Shown piece after piece: positions 1 through 8,356 of a stretch of DNA of 19,067 bases; position 1 is the stretch's first letter; the number at the start of each line of letters is the position of its first letter. This DNA is from an uncultured Ignavibacteriales bacterium (GTDB taxonomy: Bacteria > Bacteroidota > Ignavibacteria > Ignavibacteriales > Ignavibacteriaceae), in NCBI GenBank assembly GCA_913053915.1, contig CAJXGP010000004.1, forward strand, positions 1 to 19,067. The letters run 5' to 3'. The position numbers were made by a program, and so were the translations under genes. The notes under the pieces are model-generated. The model was not told the origin of the DNA, ran no database searches, and saw only the letters and a list, made by a program, of their open reading frames with translations.

Positions 1-1
1 C

Positions 2-1069
2 AGGTTTGATTACTTTCAGCCGGATGGAGAGGTACTAAGAGATCCAAATAATATCGCAGCACTTGATCCGTTGCAACCCCCATACCCCTCAAAGTATTTT
101 TTTAGAGCCTCTGCAAAAAAACAGATAAGCCCTAGAATCGGCATATCTTATCCGATAGGCAATAAAGGAGCTTTGCATATTTCTTACGGTCATTTTTTCC
201 AAATACCGCCCTTTAAGTATTTATATAAAAACCCAAATTTCAGGATTCCATTAACGGGTAATTTCCCACAATTTATCGGTAATTCAATTGGTAATGCGAA
301 TCTTAAACCTCAGGAAACCACAATGTATGAAATAGGTTTGCAACAAGAATTGTTTCCGGATTTAGGGGTTAATGTAACTGCTTATTATAAAGATATTAGG
401 AATCTTCTAGGCGTTGCAATTCATATAAAAAATAATTTTAAAAAATTTGCGGAATATATAAATAGGGATTATGGCGCAGTAAGAGGAATTACGGTTTCAC
501 TAGATAAAAGATTTAGTAATGGTATAGGTGCAACGGTAAATTATACTTACCAGGTAGCACAAGGCAACGCTTCCAATCCCAATGAAGCGTTCAATAAAGC
601 ACAAGCGTCGCCTCCGGTTGAGATTAATAAACAACTTGTTCCATTAAATTGGGATAGAAGACATTCTCTAAACTTCACTATTACATTAGGTGTTCCCAAT
701 AATTATATAATTAGTGCTGTCGGGCAATTAGGCTCAGGCTTACCCTATACTCCTTCTTTTCAAAATGAAAGGACAGGGCTTGAAAACAGCGCTAATAAAC
801 CGGCTTTCTTTAACGTAGATTTGTATATTACTAAATATCTAGAATTATCCGGCTTAAACTTTTCCCTGTTTGCTAAAATTTATAATCTTTTCGATACTCC
901 GAATGAGCTAACTGTTTTTACGGATACCGGTAGGGCGGGATATACTCTTGAAGAAACCAGAGCTCAGTCAAGACCGAGAGGAATAAATACTTTGAAAGAG
1001 TTTTTTACAAGACCTGATTTTTATTCAGCGCCTAGGCAAATACTTCTTGGTTTATCATTAAACTTTTAA
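2..1069 (+). CDS. TonB-dependent receptor, C-terminal part (5' end outside window)
   Basis: The reading frame is already open at base 2 and ends with a TAA at 1067-1069, so the start lies upstream and only about 355 C-terminal residues are seen. The sequence is typical of the outer-membrane barrel of TonB-dependent receptors: alternating aromatic/polar strands, a segment reading S-P-R-I-G-I-S-Y-P, the H-I-S-Y-G-H-F-F-Q-I-P strand, an N-L-K-P-Q-E-T-T-M-Y-E-I-G-L strand, and a final strand ending in Leu-Asn-Phe. A terminal aromatic residue is usual for barrel proteins inserted by BAM. The family moves ligands across the outer membrane using TonB-ExbBD energy. The plug domain and TonB box are not in the window. 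The next gene starts 23 bases downstream, so the two are probably co-transcribed. The glycan-uptake role is inferred from the neighbours; the barrel itself does not reveal its ligand. Confidence 0.9.
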   Translation, partial: RFDYFQPDGEVLRDPNNIAALDPLQPPYPSKYFFRASAKKQISPRIGISYPIGNKGALHISYGHFFQIPPFKYLYKNPNFRIPLTGNFPQFIGNSIGNANLKPQETTMYEIGLQQELFPDLGVNVTAYYKDIRNLLGVAIHIKNNFKKFAEYINRDYGAVRGITVSLDKRFSNGIGATVNYTYQVAQGNASNPNEAFNKAQASPPVEINKQLVPLNWDRRHSLNFTITLGVPNNYIISAVGQLGSGLPYTPSFQNERTGLENSANKPAFFNVDLYITKYLELSGLNFSLFAKIYNLFDTPNELTVFTDTGRAGYTLEETRAQSRPRGINTLKEFFTRPDFYSAPRQILLGLSLNF

Positions 1070-1092
1070 TTTAAACGGTAGGATGAATAATC

Positions 1093-4000
1093 GTGAAAAG
1101 TAAACATGTATATTTTGTTATTTTATTATCTGCAATAATTCTCACTTTTTCCCCATTTTCAAACGGTCAACAGAGATTAGTAGATAAACATAAAGGGAAT
1201 CCTAAATATATTAAGATGGGATTAATGAACGGTAATTTGGTAGAAACCATATTTTATAATTTCGGTGAAATTGCGGATTGGAAGAATCAGCCCACGAGGA
1301 GCGGTGTATGGCCGAAAGGCAGCGGTCATACTTATGTCGATGGCGTAGCCTTTATAGTACAGGCACAGACGAAAGATCCCCAGGGTAAAATTATTCATCC
1401 TCTTGAAACAAATTATTATGAATATACAAGATATAACCCTGCAACGGGGGTAACTTATGGTTGGTGGCCCTTACCCGGATATGCGAATCCATACCAGTCA
1501 AGTGTAGCAATGAGCGATGATCCGAATACATGGCCTTCTCACTGGCCGGATCGAGCCGCTAGCTGGGATGGTCAGTGGAATGGATTCTTCGGCAGAGGAA
1601 TTTTAAATGCCGATCTCGAATCTTATTTTGTTTTTGATGATAATGAAGACCGCGAGTATATGGAGGAAGATAATTTTTATCCGGATGCTGATGATTCTAC
1701 TAGGGGAGGACTAGGAATGCAAGTCCATGGAAGAGGGTTCCAATGGTCTCAAGTTCTTGCTGAAGATGTGATTTTTTGGTACTATGAAATAACCAACATG
1801 GGAACAACCGATTATCCAAAGACACTTTTCGCTCAGTATGTAGATTGGGGGATAGGGGGACACGACAATTCCTCTAATAATGCCGGTGATTATAATACAT
1901 TGCTCGATATTTCTTATTCATGGTCCACCGTATCTTTCGGCAGTCCGGGGCATTGGAGTCCTGTCGGTTATGCCGGCTATGCTTTTTTGCAAAGTCCGGG
2001 TGACCCTTATGATGGTATTGATAATGATCACGACGGTTTGACGGATGAAACTATGTACAATAATGCAAAAGTTTTCATCACTAAGGTTAACAATGATCCT
2101 TTTATAAAAGATCCCCGACGGGATACCGTTCGATTTAGAAAATTTTATGGTTATTCCTGGCATCCTCATTGGGATGCCGATGAGAATGAAAATTGGAAAA
2201 CATATACAGATTTAAATCATAACGGCAAATGGGATCCGGGTGAGCCTCTGAATGATGATGTAGGTTCCGACGGATTAGGTCCTTTTGATAAAGGTTATAA
2301 AGGCCCCGATGCCAACGGCACACAAGGCGACGGTAAACCGGAGCAGGGTGAACCTGATTTTGGAATTCTCGATAAAAACGAATCCGATCAAATTGGGCTT
2401 ACCGGTTTTGCTATTTTTGCAGTGCATACTTACGACCTTAATAACGATGAAAGAAATTGGAAAGTACTTTCAGCTTTACCTTCTCCTCATGCTCAATCTT
2501 TGGTTGGTGTGAATCTAGGTAATTTCTTCTCCAGTTATTTTTTTAAAATGTATGGTAGAAATACTTATTCGGAGATAACGGGAAAAACTCAGCAAGCCGG
2601 AGAAACCCAAAGATTTTCTATGGCTCTTCTTTTCGGAATAAATAAAGATGATCTATTCCGGCGTAAAAAAACCATTCAAGCTATTTATAATGCTGATTAT
2701 AGATTTGCGAAGCCTCCGGCAAAACCAATTATTAAAGCAATTGCAGGCAATCATAGAGTAACTTTATATTGGGGTAGCAGAGCTGAACATACTTACGATG
2801 CTTTTTATCAAAGAATTAATTTTGAAGGGTATAGAATATACCGTTCTACCGAGCCGAATTTTATACAGGATAAGACCATAACAGATGCTTACGGAAGACC
2901 GACTTACCGGGTACCGATAGCACAGTTTGACTTGGTGGATGGTGTGAAAGGTCTTTCTCCAATCAGTGTGAACGGAGCGAGATTTTATTTGGGTGATGAT
3001 TCCGGTCTCCGGCATTCATTTATCGATACTACCGTTCAAAACGGACAAACTTATTACTATGCGGTTGTTTCCTATGGTAAAGGTTTTGTTACTACTAACG
3101 TTAACGGTGAAGTTACCGGAATTCCACCTTCCGAATGTACAGCAATCATTAAAGTTGATATGAATGGTAAGGTAAAAACTGATGTCAATACTGCAGTAGT
3201 TACTCCCTCTGCTCCGAGTGCAGGCTATATTCCGCCTGAAATAAAAAATTTTCAAAAAAGCGGACCTGGAACCGGTTCAACTACTATTTCAATACTTAAT
3301 CCTGATTCGGTTATGAATGATAATGTTTATCGTGTTGAATTTAAAAACAATACTCCATTCAATACGGCTCCTAATCCGTCATACCGGGTTATTGATTATA
3401 CCGATAGAGATACTTTAGTTCATTTTACGCCCATGAAACGTGATCAGATTTCTACAACGTATATTGATGGGTTTAGTGTAAATATAACGAATGATACTAT
3501 GATTTATATCGTAAATAATAAAACGGGATGGATTAAAGGGAAGAGTAATTATAGGGTTGAAACAGGTTTCGATAAAAGATATGCAGCCTCGTTCGCATCT
3601 AAAAGAGTAGATTTCCCTGCCGATTTTGAAATAATATTCAAATCGCCCGGGCAGGGTGATACATCATTCCCTCAAAATAGTTTCTTTAAACCTATTCCTT
3701 CCAATATACAAGTGAAAGATATAACAGACGGAATAAATCACATGAAATTTATTTTTAAGGATAATAATCATAATAACTTATTTGATTCAGGCGATGTGAT
3801 ATTTATTGCGGCAGGAGATTCAATTAATCAAAAACCTACAGGTTATCAAAATCTTCACGTGGGTTGGTCGGTCAGCTTATTTAAGGATACTTCCATAGCT
3901 GCCGGTGCACCAATCGCACCACAGACAGGTGATATTTATAAGATAGTAACAACCAAACCATTCAGAACGGGAGAATATTTTCAATTTACTACTCAATCAG

Positions 4001-4344
4001 AATCTTTTAATAAAAGTAAATTGCAAAGTGATATGGATAAGATTGCAGTTGTTCCAAATCCATATCCTGCAGCAGCATCGTGGGAACCGGAAACGTCTGA
4101 TGTAGGACGAGGCGTACACAGAATCTATTTTATTCACCTTCCTGCAATTTGCACAATTAATATTTATACGATTAGTGGAAATCTTGTTCAAACCTTGCAT
4201 CACGATACAAATCTAAGGAATGGTCAAGAGCCTTGGAATCTGATTTCCAGAGACGGAATGAATATTGCATTTGGTGTGTATATTTATCATGTTCAAACCC
4301 CGGACGGAGAAGAAAAAATAGGAAGATTTGCAATTATAAAATAA
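1093..4344 (+). CDS. Large T9SS-exported surface protein with Ca-binding-like motifs and Fn3-like domain
   Basis: The protein has 1083 residues. The start is GTG at 1093, with an AGGATG ribosome site about 8 bases upstream. Residues 1-26 form a signal peptide (K-S-K-H, then a hydrophobic core, then F-S-N-G-Q-Q). The N-terminal half is rich in Trp, Tyr and Asp. It holds Asp/Asn-rich loops resembling thrombospondin-3 or EF-like calcium sites around residues 305-320 (D-G-I-D-N-D-H-D-G-L-T-D-E), 373-390 (D-L-N-H-N-G-K-W-D-P-G-E-P) and about 892. Residues about 541-690 look like a fibronectin type III fold (V-T-L-Y-W ... G-Y-R-I-Y-R-S ... T-Y-Y-Y-A-V-V-S-Y). The last 100 residues (from V-V-P-N-P-Y-P, about 984) match the shape of a T9SS type A sorting domain, with I-Y-T-I-S-G-N-L-V and G-V-Y-I-Y-H-V strands. 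It sits where SusD would stand in a Sus-type locus, between the TonB receptor and a PorV-like gene. A ligand-capture role is inferred. No catalytic motif is visible. Confidence 0.85.
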   Translation: MKSKHVYFVILLSAIILTFSPFSNGQQRLVDKHKGNPKYIKMGLMNGNLVETIFYNFGEIADWKNQPTRSGVWPKGSGHTYVDGVAFIVQAQTKDPQGKIIHPLETNYYEYTRYNPATGVTYGWWPLPGYANPYQSSVAMSDDPNTWPSHWPDRAASWDGQWNGFFGRGILNADLESYFVFDDNEDREYMEEDNFYPDADDSTRGGLGMQVHGRGFQWSQVLAEDVIFWYYEITNMGTTDYPKTLFAQYVDWGIGGHDNSSNNAGDYNTLLDISYSWSTVSFGSPGHWSPVGYAGYAFLQSPGDPYDGIDNDHDGLTDETMYNNAKVFITKVNNDPFIKDPRRDTVRFRKFYGYSWHPHWDADENENWKTYTDLNHNGKWDPGEPLNDDVGSDGLGPFDKGYKGPDANGTQGDGKPEQGEPDFGILDKNESDQIGLTGFAIFAVHTYDLNNDERNWKVLSALPSPHAQSLVGVNLGNFFSSYFFKMYGRNTYSEITGKTQQAGETQRFSMALLFGINKDDLFRRKKTIQAIYNADYRFAKPPAKPIIKAIAGNHRVTLYWGSRAEHTYDAFYQRINFEGYRIYRSTEPNFIQDKTITDAYGRPTYRVPIAQFDLVDGVKGLSPISVNGARFYLGDDSGLRHSFIDTTVQNGQTYYYAVVSYGKGFVTTNVNGEVTGIPPSECTAIIKVDMNGKVKTDVNTAVVTPSAPSAGYIPPEIKNFQKSGPGTGSTTISILNPDSVMNDNVYRVEFKNNTPFNTAPNPSYRVIDYTDRDTLVHFTPMKRDQISTTYIDGFSVNITNDTMIYIVNNKTGWIKGKSNYRVETGFDKRYAASFASKRVDFPADFEIIFKSPGQGDTSFPQNSFFKPIPSNIQVKDITDGINHMKFIFKDNNHNNLFDSGDVIFIAAGDSINQKPTGYQNLHVGWSVSLFKDTSIAAGAPIAPQTGDIYKIVTTKPFRTGEYFQFTTQSESFNKSKLQSDMDKIAVVPNPYPAAASWEPETSDVGRGVHRIYFIHLPAICTINIYTISGNLVQTLHHDTNLRNGQEPWNLISRDGMNIAFGVYIYHVQTPDGEEKIGRFAIIK

Positions 4345-4381
4345 AAATGATTTCCAATGAGAATTTTATAGTGAGGAATGT

Positions 4382-5419
4382 ATGCGTAAAGGATTAGTAA
4401 TCTTTTGTGTTATAATTTTGATTTCATTAAATACAACTTTTGCCCAGAGTGGTAGTGTTGGAGTTTCCAAAGTCGGCACTACAGCGGCAACGTTTTTGGA
4501 GATAGGTATAGGCGCTTCGGCAAACGGTATGGGCGGAGCGTTTGTTAGTTTATCAAATGACGCTACCGCATTATATTGGAACACTGCCGGAGTTGCAAAT
4601 ATTAAACGGGATGAAGCATATGTCGTGCATACAAATTGGATAGCCGATACAAAATTAGATTATGCGGCATTGGTTCTTCCTTTCGGTGAACTCGGCACTC
4701 TTGGATTTAGCTATACTTCATTATCAATGCCTGACATGAAAGTAAGAACGGTTCAGATGCCTGAAGGTACGGGCGAATATTTTAGTGCAGGGGATCTTGC
4801 ACTCGGTATTTCTTATGCGCGTTCTTTAACCGATAGGTTTTCTATCGGATTCAATGCGAAATTTATTCAAGAAAATATTTGGAATATGACGGCAAATGCT
4901 TTTGCAATGGATTTCGGTACTTTATTTAAAACCAATTTATTCGGAGGCATGACGATAGGAGCTTCAATATCGAACTTTGGTACTCGAATGAAATTAGCGG
5001 GGCGGGATACACGTACTTTTTCAAGGGTAGACCGTAATAAACTCGGTTCTAATCCCAGAATCCCTTATCAAATAGCTCTAACTTCTTGGAATTTACCTCT
5101 GTTTTTTAGAATAGGTGTTTCTACTAATGCAATAAATTCTAAAGATTTTAAATGGACCATCGCCGTAGATGCATTACATCCGAATGATAATTATGAAAGT
5201 GTGAATGTCGGCACCGAAATTACTTATCAAGGATTTTTAACCATCCGCGGAGGATATCAATCTTTGTTCCTTGTGGATCATGAAGGTGGTTTGTCTTTCG
5301 GGATAGGTCTGAATTCCAAAACACTTTTCAGCAATAATATTGTTAGTTTTAATTATGCATATAGAAATTTTGGAAAGCTGAAAAGTATACACATGTTTTC
5401 GCTCGGTATTAGTTTTTAG
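4382..5419 (+). CDS. PorV/PorQ family (UPF0164-like) outer-membrane protein
   Basis: The protein has 345 residues. The start is ATG at 4382, preceded by GAGG at 4373. Residues 1-22 are a signal peptide ending A-Q-S. The segment F-L-E-I-G-I-G-A-S-A-N-G-M-G-G-A-F followed by N-D-A-T-A-L-Y-W-N-T-A-G-V-A (residues about 35-72) is the hallmark of the PorV/UPF0164 family. The rest is beta-rich, suits an outer-membrane barrel and ends in S-L-G-I-S-F. In T9SS bacteria PorV shuttles cargo with sorting domains from the Sov translocon to the attachment complex. Paralogues of this family are often found beside particular TonB receptors and T9SS cargo. Lying 37 bases after a T9SS cargo gene, this copy could serve that cargo or act as an accessory barrel of the receptor complex. 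The family assignment is firm; the specific role is inferred. Confidence 0.88.
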   Translation: MRKGLVIFCVIILISLNTTFAQSGSVGVSKVGTTAATFLEIGIGASANGMGGAFVSLSNDATALYWNTAGVANIKRDEAYVVHTNWIADTKLDYAALVLPFGELGTLGFSYTSLSMPDMKVRTVQMPEGTGEYFSAGDLALGISYARSLTDRFSIGFNAKFIQENIWNMTANAFAMDFGTLFKTNLFGGMTIGASISNFGTRMKLAGRDTRTFSRVDRNKLGSNPRIPYQIALTSWNLPLFFRIGVSTNAINSKDFKWTIAVDALHPNDNYESVNVGTEITYQGFLTIRGGYQSLFLVDHEGGLSFGIGLNSKTLFSNNIVSFNYAYRNFGKLKSIHMFSLGISF

Positions 5420-5449
5420 ATTAGTATATTATAATTATGAAAGAATTTA

Positions 5450-7006
5450 GTGTTCTCAATGAATGGAAATTATAAAAGGAAAACCGGACGAATATTTGTA
5501 ATTTTATTCATCGGTTTGTTGTATGTAAATACGGCTTATTGTTCTATCAAAAGCGACAGCAGCAAATTTATCAATTTCGATACTGCTTACAATACAAAAG
5601 CGGGTGATCAAGTCCTTGCCGCCATTGGCAAAAAACAAATTACGGTTAGAGAATTTTTAACCAGTTACGAGTTCGGTCCTTCCTTTACTAAGAGAAAAAA
5701 ACACTCAAAACGTCTTTATCTAAGATTTATGATTAATGAGAAACTACTTGCATTATATGGCTATTCACTCGATATTGATACTACTCAAGAAGTAAAAAAT
5801 TTATTGGGAGCTATCTCCGGCGATATTGCATCGGATGCAATGTTTATGAATAAAATATTTAACAAAATAAAAGTACCGAAAGCCGAGCTGGACAGTGCGC
5901 TTAGAGAAAATCAAATTACTTATGAAATTAAATGGCTTTATGCACCTAATATCGACAGCTTAAAATTTTTTCGATTAAAACTGGCTGCCGGTATTTCATT
6001 TGGTACGTTATTTACTGAACAATTAAAAAGAGATTCTGTTTTTTCCGATCAGCGTTCAATGAAAATAGGTAAATTCAAACTAAGCTCACGTAATCCGGTT
6101 TTATCAAAAGTAGTTGATACATTAAAAGCAGGTGAGATATCGAAACCGGTTAAGGCTCCCGACGGTTATTATATTGTAAAACTAGTTGATGTTTGGAAAA
6201 ACGAAATACTTACTCAAACGATGAAGGAAAAAGAATTACATGATAGTCGTTTAGTAATTAAAAGAGATAAATCGGATAAATTATCCGATGTTTATGTTCA
6301 AAGATTAATGTTGAAATATAATCCGGTAATAAAAGGCAGAGCCTTTGATTTATTAAAAGCCTATATCGGTAGTTATGTACTTACCAAAAAGAAATATGCC
6401 GACTGGAAATTATCAGCACGATTAAAAAGTGAATTAAATCACTTTTCTAAAAAAAATATTAAAGATATTAAACTAATTTCATTAAGCAACGGGGAATTAA
6501 CTTTAGACGATTTTATTAATTGGTATAAAGTCCGAGAAAATTATTTACAATTTAATAAAAAGAATTTTAACACATTTTCCGCATCTTTAGGAAAAATGAT
6601 ATGGCAAATGGTAAGAGATCATTTGCTGATTCACCAGGCGTATAACGAAGGGTATTTGAATAGAAAATTAGTCAAAGAGCAAATTGGTTGGTGGAAAGAC
6701 AAGATCGTATATGCCGTTGTCCGGGATAGATTAGCTCATTCGGTAGGTTTGAATATCGAATCTCCGCATTATCTTCAAAGTAAATATACTAATAAGAGAC
6801 ATAAACTACTTGCAAAAGTACTTCACAAAGTTTTGGCGTTGAGGGAAAAATATAAAATCAAAATTAATTATAGGCTGCTTAATCGAATAGAGGTTCAAAC
6901 AAAGGACGATCCTCAGGCCGTTTTCTTTTATATCGTCAAGGAAGGAGGAACTTATCCTCATCCGGCTTATCCCTCGATTGATCTTAGCTGGCAAAGGTGG
7001 GAATAA
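5450..7006 (+). CDS. Exported parvulin-type peptidyl-prolyl isomerase, SurA/PrsA-like
   Basis: The protein has up to 518 residues. GTG at 5450 has AAAGA 6 bases upstream; ATG at 5459 is in frame and equally possible. A basic N-terminus and hydrophobic stretch (residues about 14-32, ending T-A-Y-C-S) give a signal peptide. The sequence before Cys is not a good lipobox. Residues about 55-150 resemble the helical SurA N-domain (A-A-I-G-K-K-Q-I-T-V-R-E-F at its start). Residues about 160-250 look like a parvulin domain: I-K-W-L-Y-A, then F-G-T-L-F-T-E-Q-L, K-I-G-K-F-K-L, L-K-A-G-E-I-S-K-P-V and G-Y-Y-I-V-K-L-V-D. The C-terminal 250 residues are basic and helical, and contain what may be a second SurA-like chaperone segment (L-T-L-D-D-F-I-N-W-Y onward, about 345-450). 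Such proteins help fold outer-membrane proteins in the periplasm. Placement after two barrel genes suggests service to this locus, which is inference. Isomerase activity cannot be judged from sequence alone. Confidence 0.75.
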   Translation: MFSMNGNYKRKTGRIFVILFIGLLYVNTAYCSIKSDSSKFINFDTAYNTKAGDQVLAAIGKKQITVREFLTSYEFGPSFTKRKKHSKRLYLRFMINEKLLALYGYSLDIDTTQEVKNLLGAISGDIASDAMFMNKIFNKIKVPKAELDSALRENQITYEIKWLYAPNIDSLKFFRLKLAAGISFGTLFTEQLKRDSVFSDQRSMKIGKFKLSSRNPVLSKVVDTLKAGEISKPVKAPDGYYIVKLVDVWKNEILTQTMKEKELHDSRLVIKRDKSDKLSDVYVQRLMLKYNPVIKGRAFDLLKAYIGSYVLTKKKYADWKLSARLKSELNHFSKKNIKDIKLISLSNGELTLDDFINWYKVRENYLQFNKKNFNTFSASLGKMIWQMVRDHLLIHQAYNEGYLNRKLVKEQIGWWKDKIVYAVVRDRLAHSVGLNIESPHYLQSKYTNKRHKLLAKVLHKVLALREKYKIKINYRLLNRIEVQTKDDPQAVFFYIVKEGGTYPHPAYPSIDLSWQRWE

Positions 7007-7029
7007 ATTTTATTTAATTCAATTATAAG

Positions 7030-8328
7030 ATGAAATTATCACATTCGGTAAAAATTATTGTTTTACTGTTACTTGCACTAGTTTTGTACTCTTGCGGTAA
7101 TTCAACTCGGCGAAATAAAAATAACTTGATTTACTGGTCGAGCAATAATCAGCAAGAGATTGAATTTGCGAGGGAAATGGTAAACGGTTGGAATAAGAAA
7201 CATCCCAACCAAAAAATTTCTACACAACCGGTTCCTGCGGGGCAATCAAGTGAAGAGATAATTCTTGCTGCCGTGGTTGGAAATACTACTCCCGATATAT
7301 ATTCTAATATGTGGGAAGGCAGTGTTGAAAATTATGCCCGTTCAGGAGTGCTGGTAGCTTTAGATACTTTAGCCGGCTTTAAAAAATTTCTTTACTCCAG
7401 AGAGGACAGCTCGGTAATCAAAGAAATTACTTCGAAAGATGGTCATATTTATCAAGTGCCCTGGAAAATAAATCCGGTTATGATGATTTATAATAAAAAA
7501 GATTTAAAAGAGGTTCGTTTCAAAACGCCTCCGTCGAATTATAGCCAGTATTTTTTAGCTTCAAAAAGATTCAAAAAAGATCTAAACGGAAATGGATATA
7601 TAAGTCAATGGTTCGGTTATTCGGATATCATAGTAACCTGGTGGCAAAGGTTGTTCGATTTTTATCCTCTATACATTGCTGCATCTAACGGAGCTCCTCT
7701 TATTAAAGATGATACTGCTGCGTTTAATAATAAATATGCCGTAGGAGTTTTTAAATTTTTGCGTACTCTCTATAAAAATAATTACTTTCCCCGTGAAAGA
7801 TCATCCACAAGACATGATATATTTTTATCGGGAATAATTGCAACCCGTTTTACAGGTCCTTGGGAAATTCCCTATGCAAATAAATTCAAACCAAAAGGTT
7901 TTCAATACGGTTTTGCACATATACCCGTACCTGATGATCATAAGGGACCTATTTATACTTATTCCGATCCCAAAAATATTGTAATATTTAAAACTTGTCC
8001 TAATCCCGAGCTTGCTTGGAAATTTATAAGGTATATGATATCAAAGAAAAACGATCTTAAATTTCTAAAATTAACCAACCAATTACCAATGCGAAAAAAT
8101 CTGGAAGTTGATTCAACCTTTAAACAGTATTTCAAATTAAATCCCAAAATGTTAATCTTTGCAGATCAGGCAAAATATATTAAAGGTATGGATCAGTATC
8201 CCAATTTAACCGAAGTTTTTGATATTATTTCCCAGGAGTATGAAGAAAGTGTTATTTACGGACGAAAATCTCCAAAACAAGCTATTAAAGATGCTGCCGA
8301 ACAAGTAAATTTACTATACTTAAAATAA
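7030..8328 (+). CDS. Sugar ABC transporter substrate-binding lipoprotein (family 1)
   Basis: The protein has 432 residues with start ATG at 7030. A lipoprotein signal is clear: hydrophobic residues 9-19, then L-Y-S-C with the lipidated Cys at 22. The mature protein follows the family 1 (MalE-like) pattern: N-L-I-Y-W-S-S near the start, W-N-K-K-H-P-N, A-A-V-V-G-N-T-T-P-D-I-Y (about 77-88) and Y-Q-V-P-W-K-I-N-P-V-M-M-I-Y-N-K-K-D-L (about 140-158). Further along come a G-P-W-E-I-P segment (about 277) and a C-terminal lobe with N-P-E-L-A-W-K-F-I-R-Y. This family binds mono- or oligosaccharides and delivers them to MalF/MalG-type permeases, which follow directly. Anchored in a membrane facing the periplasm, it should receive sugars that passed the TonB receptor. 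The GH130 and GH2 genes downstream suggest mannose-containing oligosaccharides, which is inference. Confidence 0.93.
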   Translation: MKLSHSVKIIVLLLLALVLYSCGNSTRRNKNNLIYWSSNNQQEIEFAREMVNGWNKKHPNQKISTQPVPAGQSSEEIILAAVVGNTTPDIYSNMWEGSVENYARSGVLVALDTLAGFKKFLYSREDSSVIKEITSKDGHIYQVPWKINPVMMIYNKKDLKEVRFKTPPSNYSQYFLASKRFKKDLNGNGYISQWFGYSDIIVTWWQRLFDFYPLYIAASNGAPLIKDDTAAFNNKYAVGVFKFLRTLYKNNYFPRERSSTRHDIFLSGIIATRFTGPWEIPYANKFKPKGFQYGFAHIPVPDDHKGPIYTYSDPKNIVIFKTCPNPELAWKFIRYMISKKNDLKFLKLTNQLPMRKNLEVDSTFKQYFKLNPKMLIFADQAKYIKGMDQYPNLTEVFDIISQEYEESVIYGRKSPKQAIKDAAEQVNLLYLK

Positions 8329-8341
8329 CCGAAAACCGAAC

Positions 8342-8345
8342 AGGA
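8342..8345 (+). promoter_or_regulatory. Candidate ribosome binding site for the first permease
   Basis: AGGA lies 11 bases before the ATT at 8357 and 13 bases after the stop of the binding-protein gene. It is the only purine-rich ribosome-site candidate I see in the stretch before the permease. It supports initiation near 8354-8357 rather than at the GTG at 8447, which would cut off the first membrane segment. Confidence 0.4.
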
Positions 8346-8356
8346 TAATAAAGATA

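Noticed and set aside
2285..2512. Plus-strand 75-residue frame inside the large T9SS protein
   Set aside because: It overlaps a continuous 1083-codon frame with signal peptide and sorting domain, and shows no motif of its own.
5421..5437. TATAAT-like sequence between the PorV-like and parvulin genes
   Set aside because: The gap is only 30 bases, A/T-rich, and no matching upstream box can be seen. The genes read as one transcription unit, so a promoter here is not supported.
5437..5475. 12-codon frame starting ATG AAA GAA before the parvulin gene
   Set aside because: It is very short, overlaps the parvulin start in another frame, and has no ribosome site of its own. Nothing supports translation.
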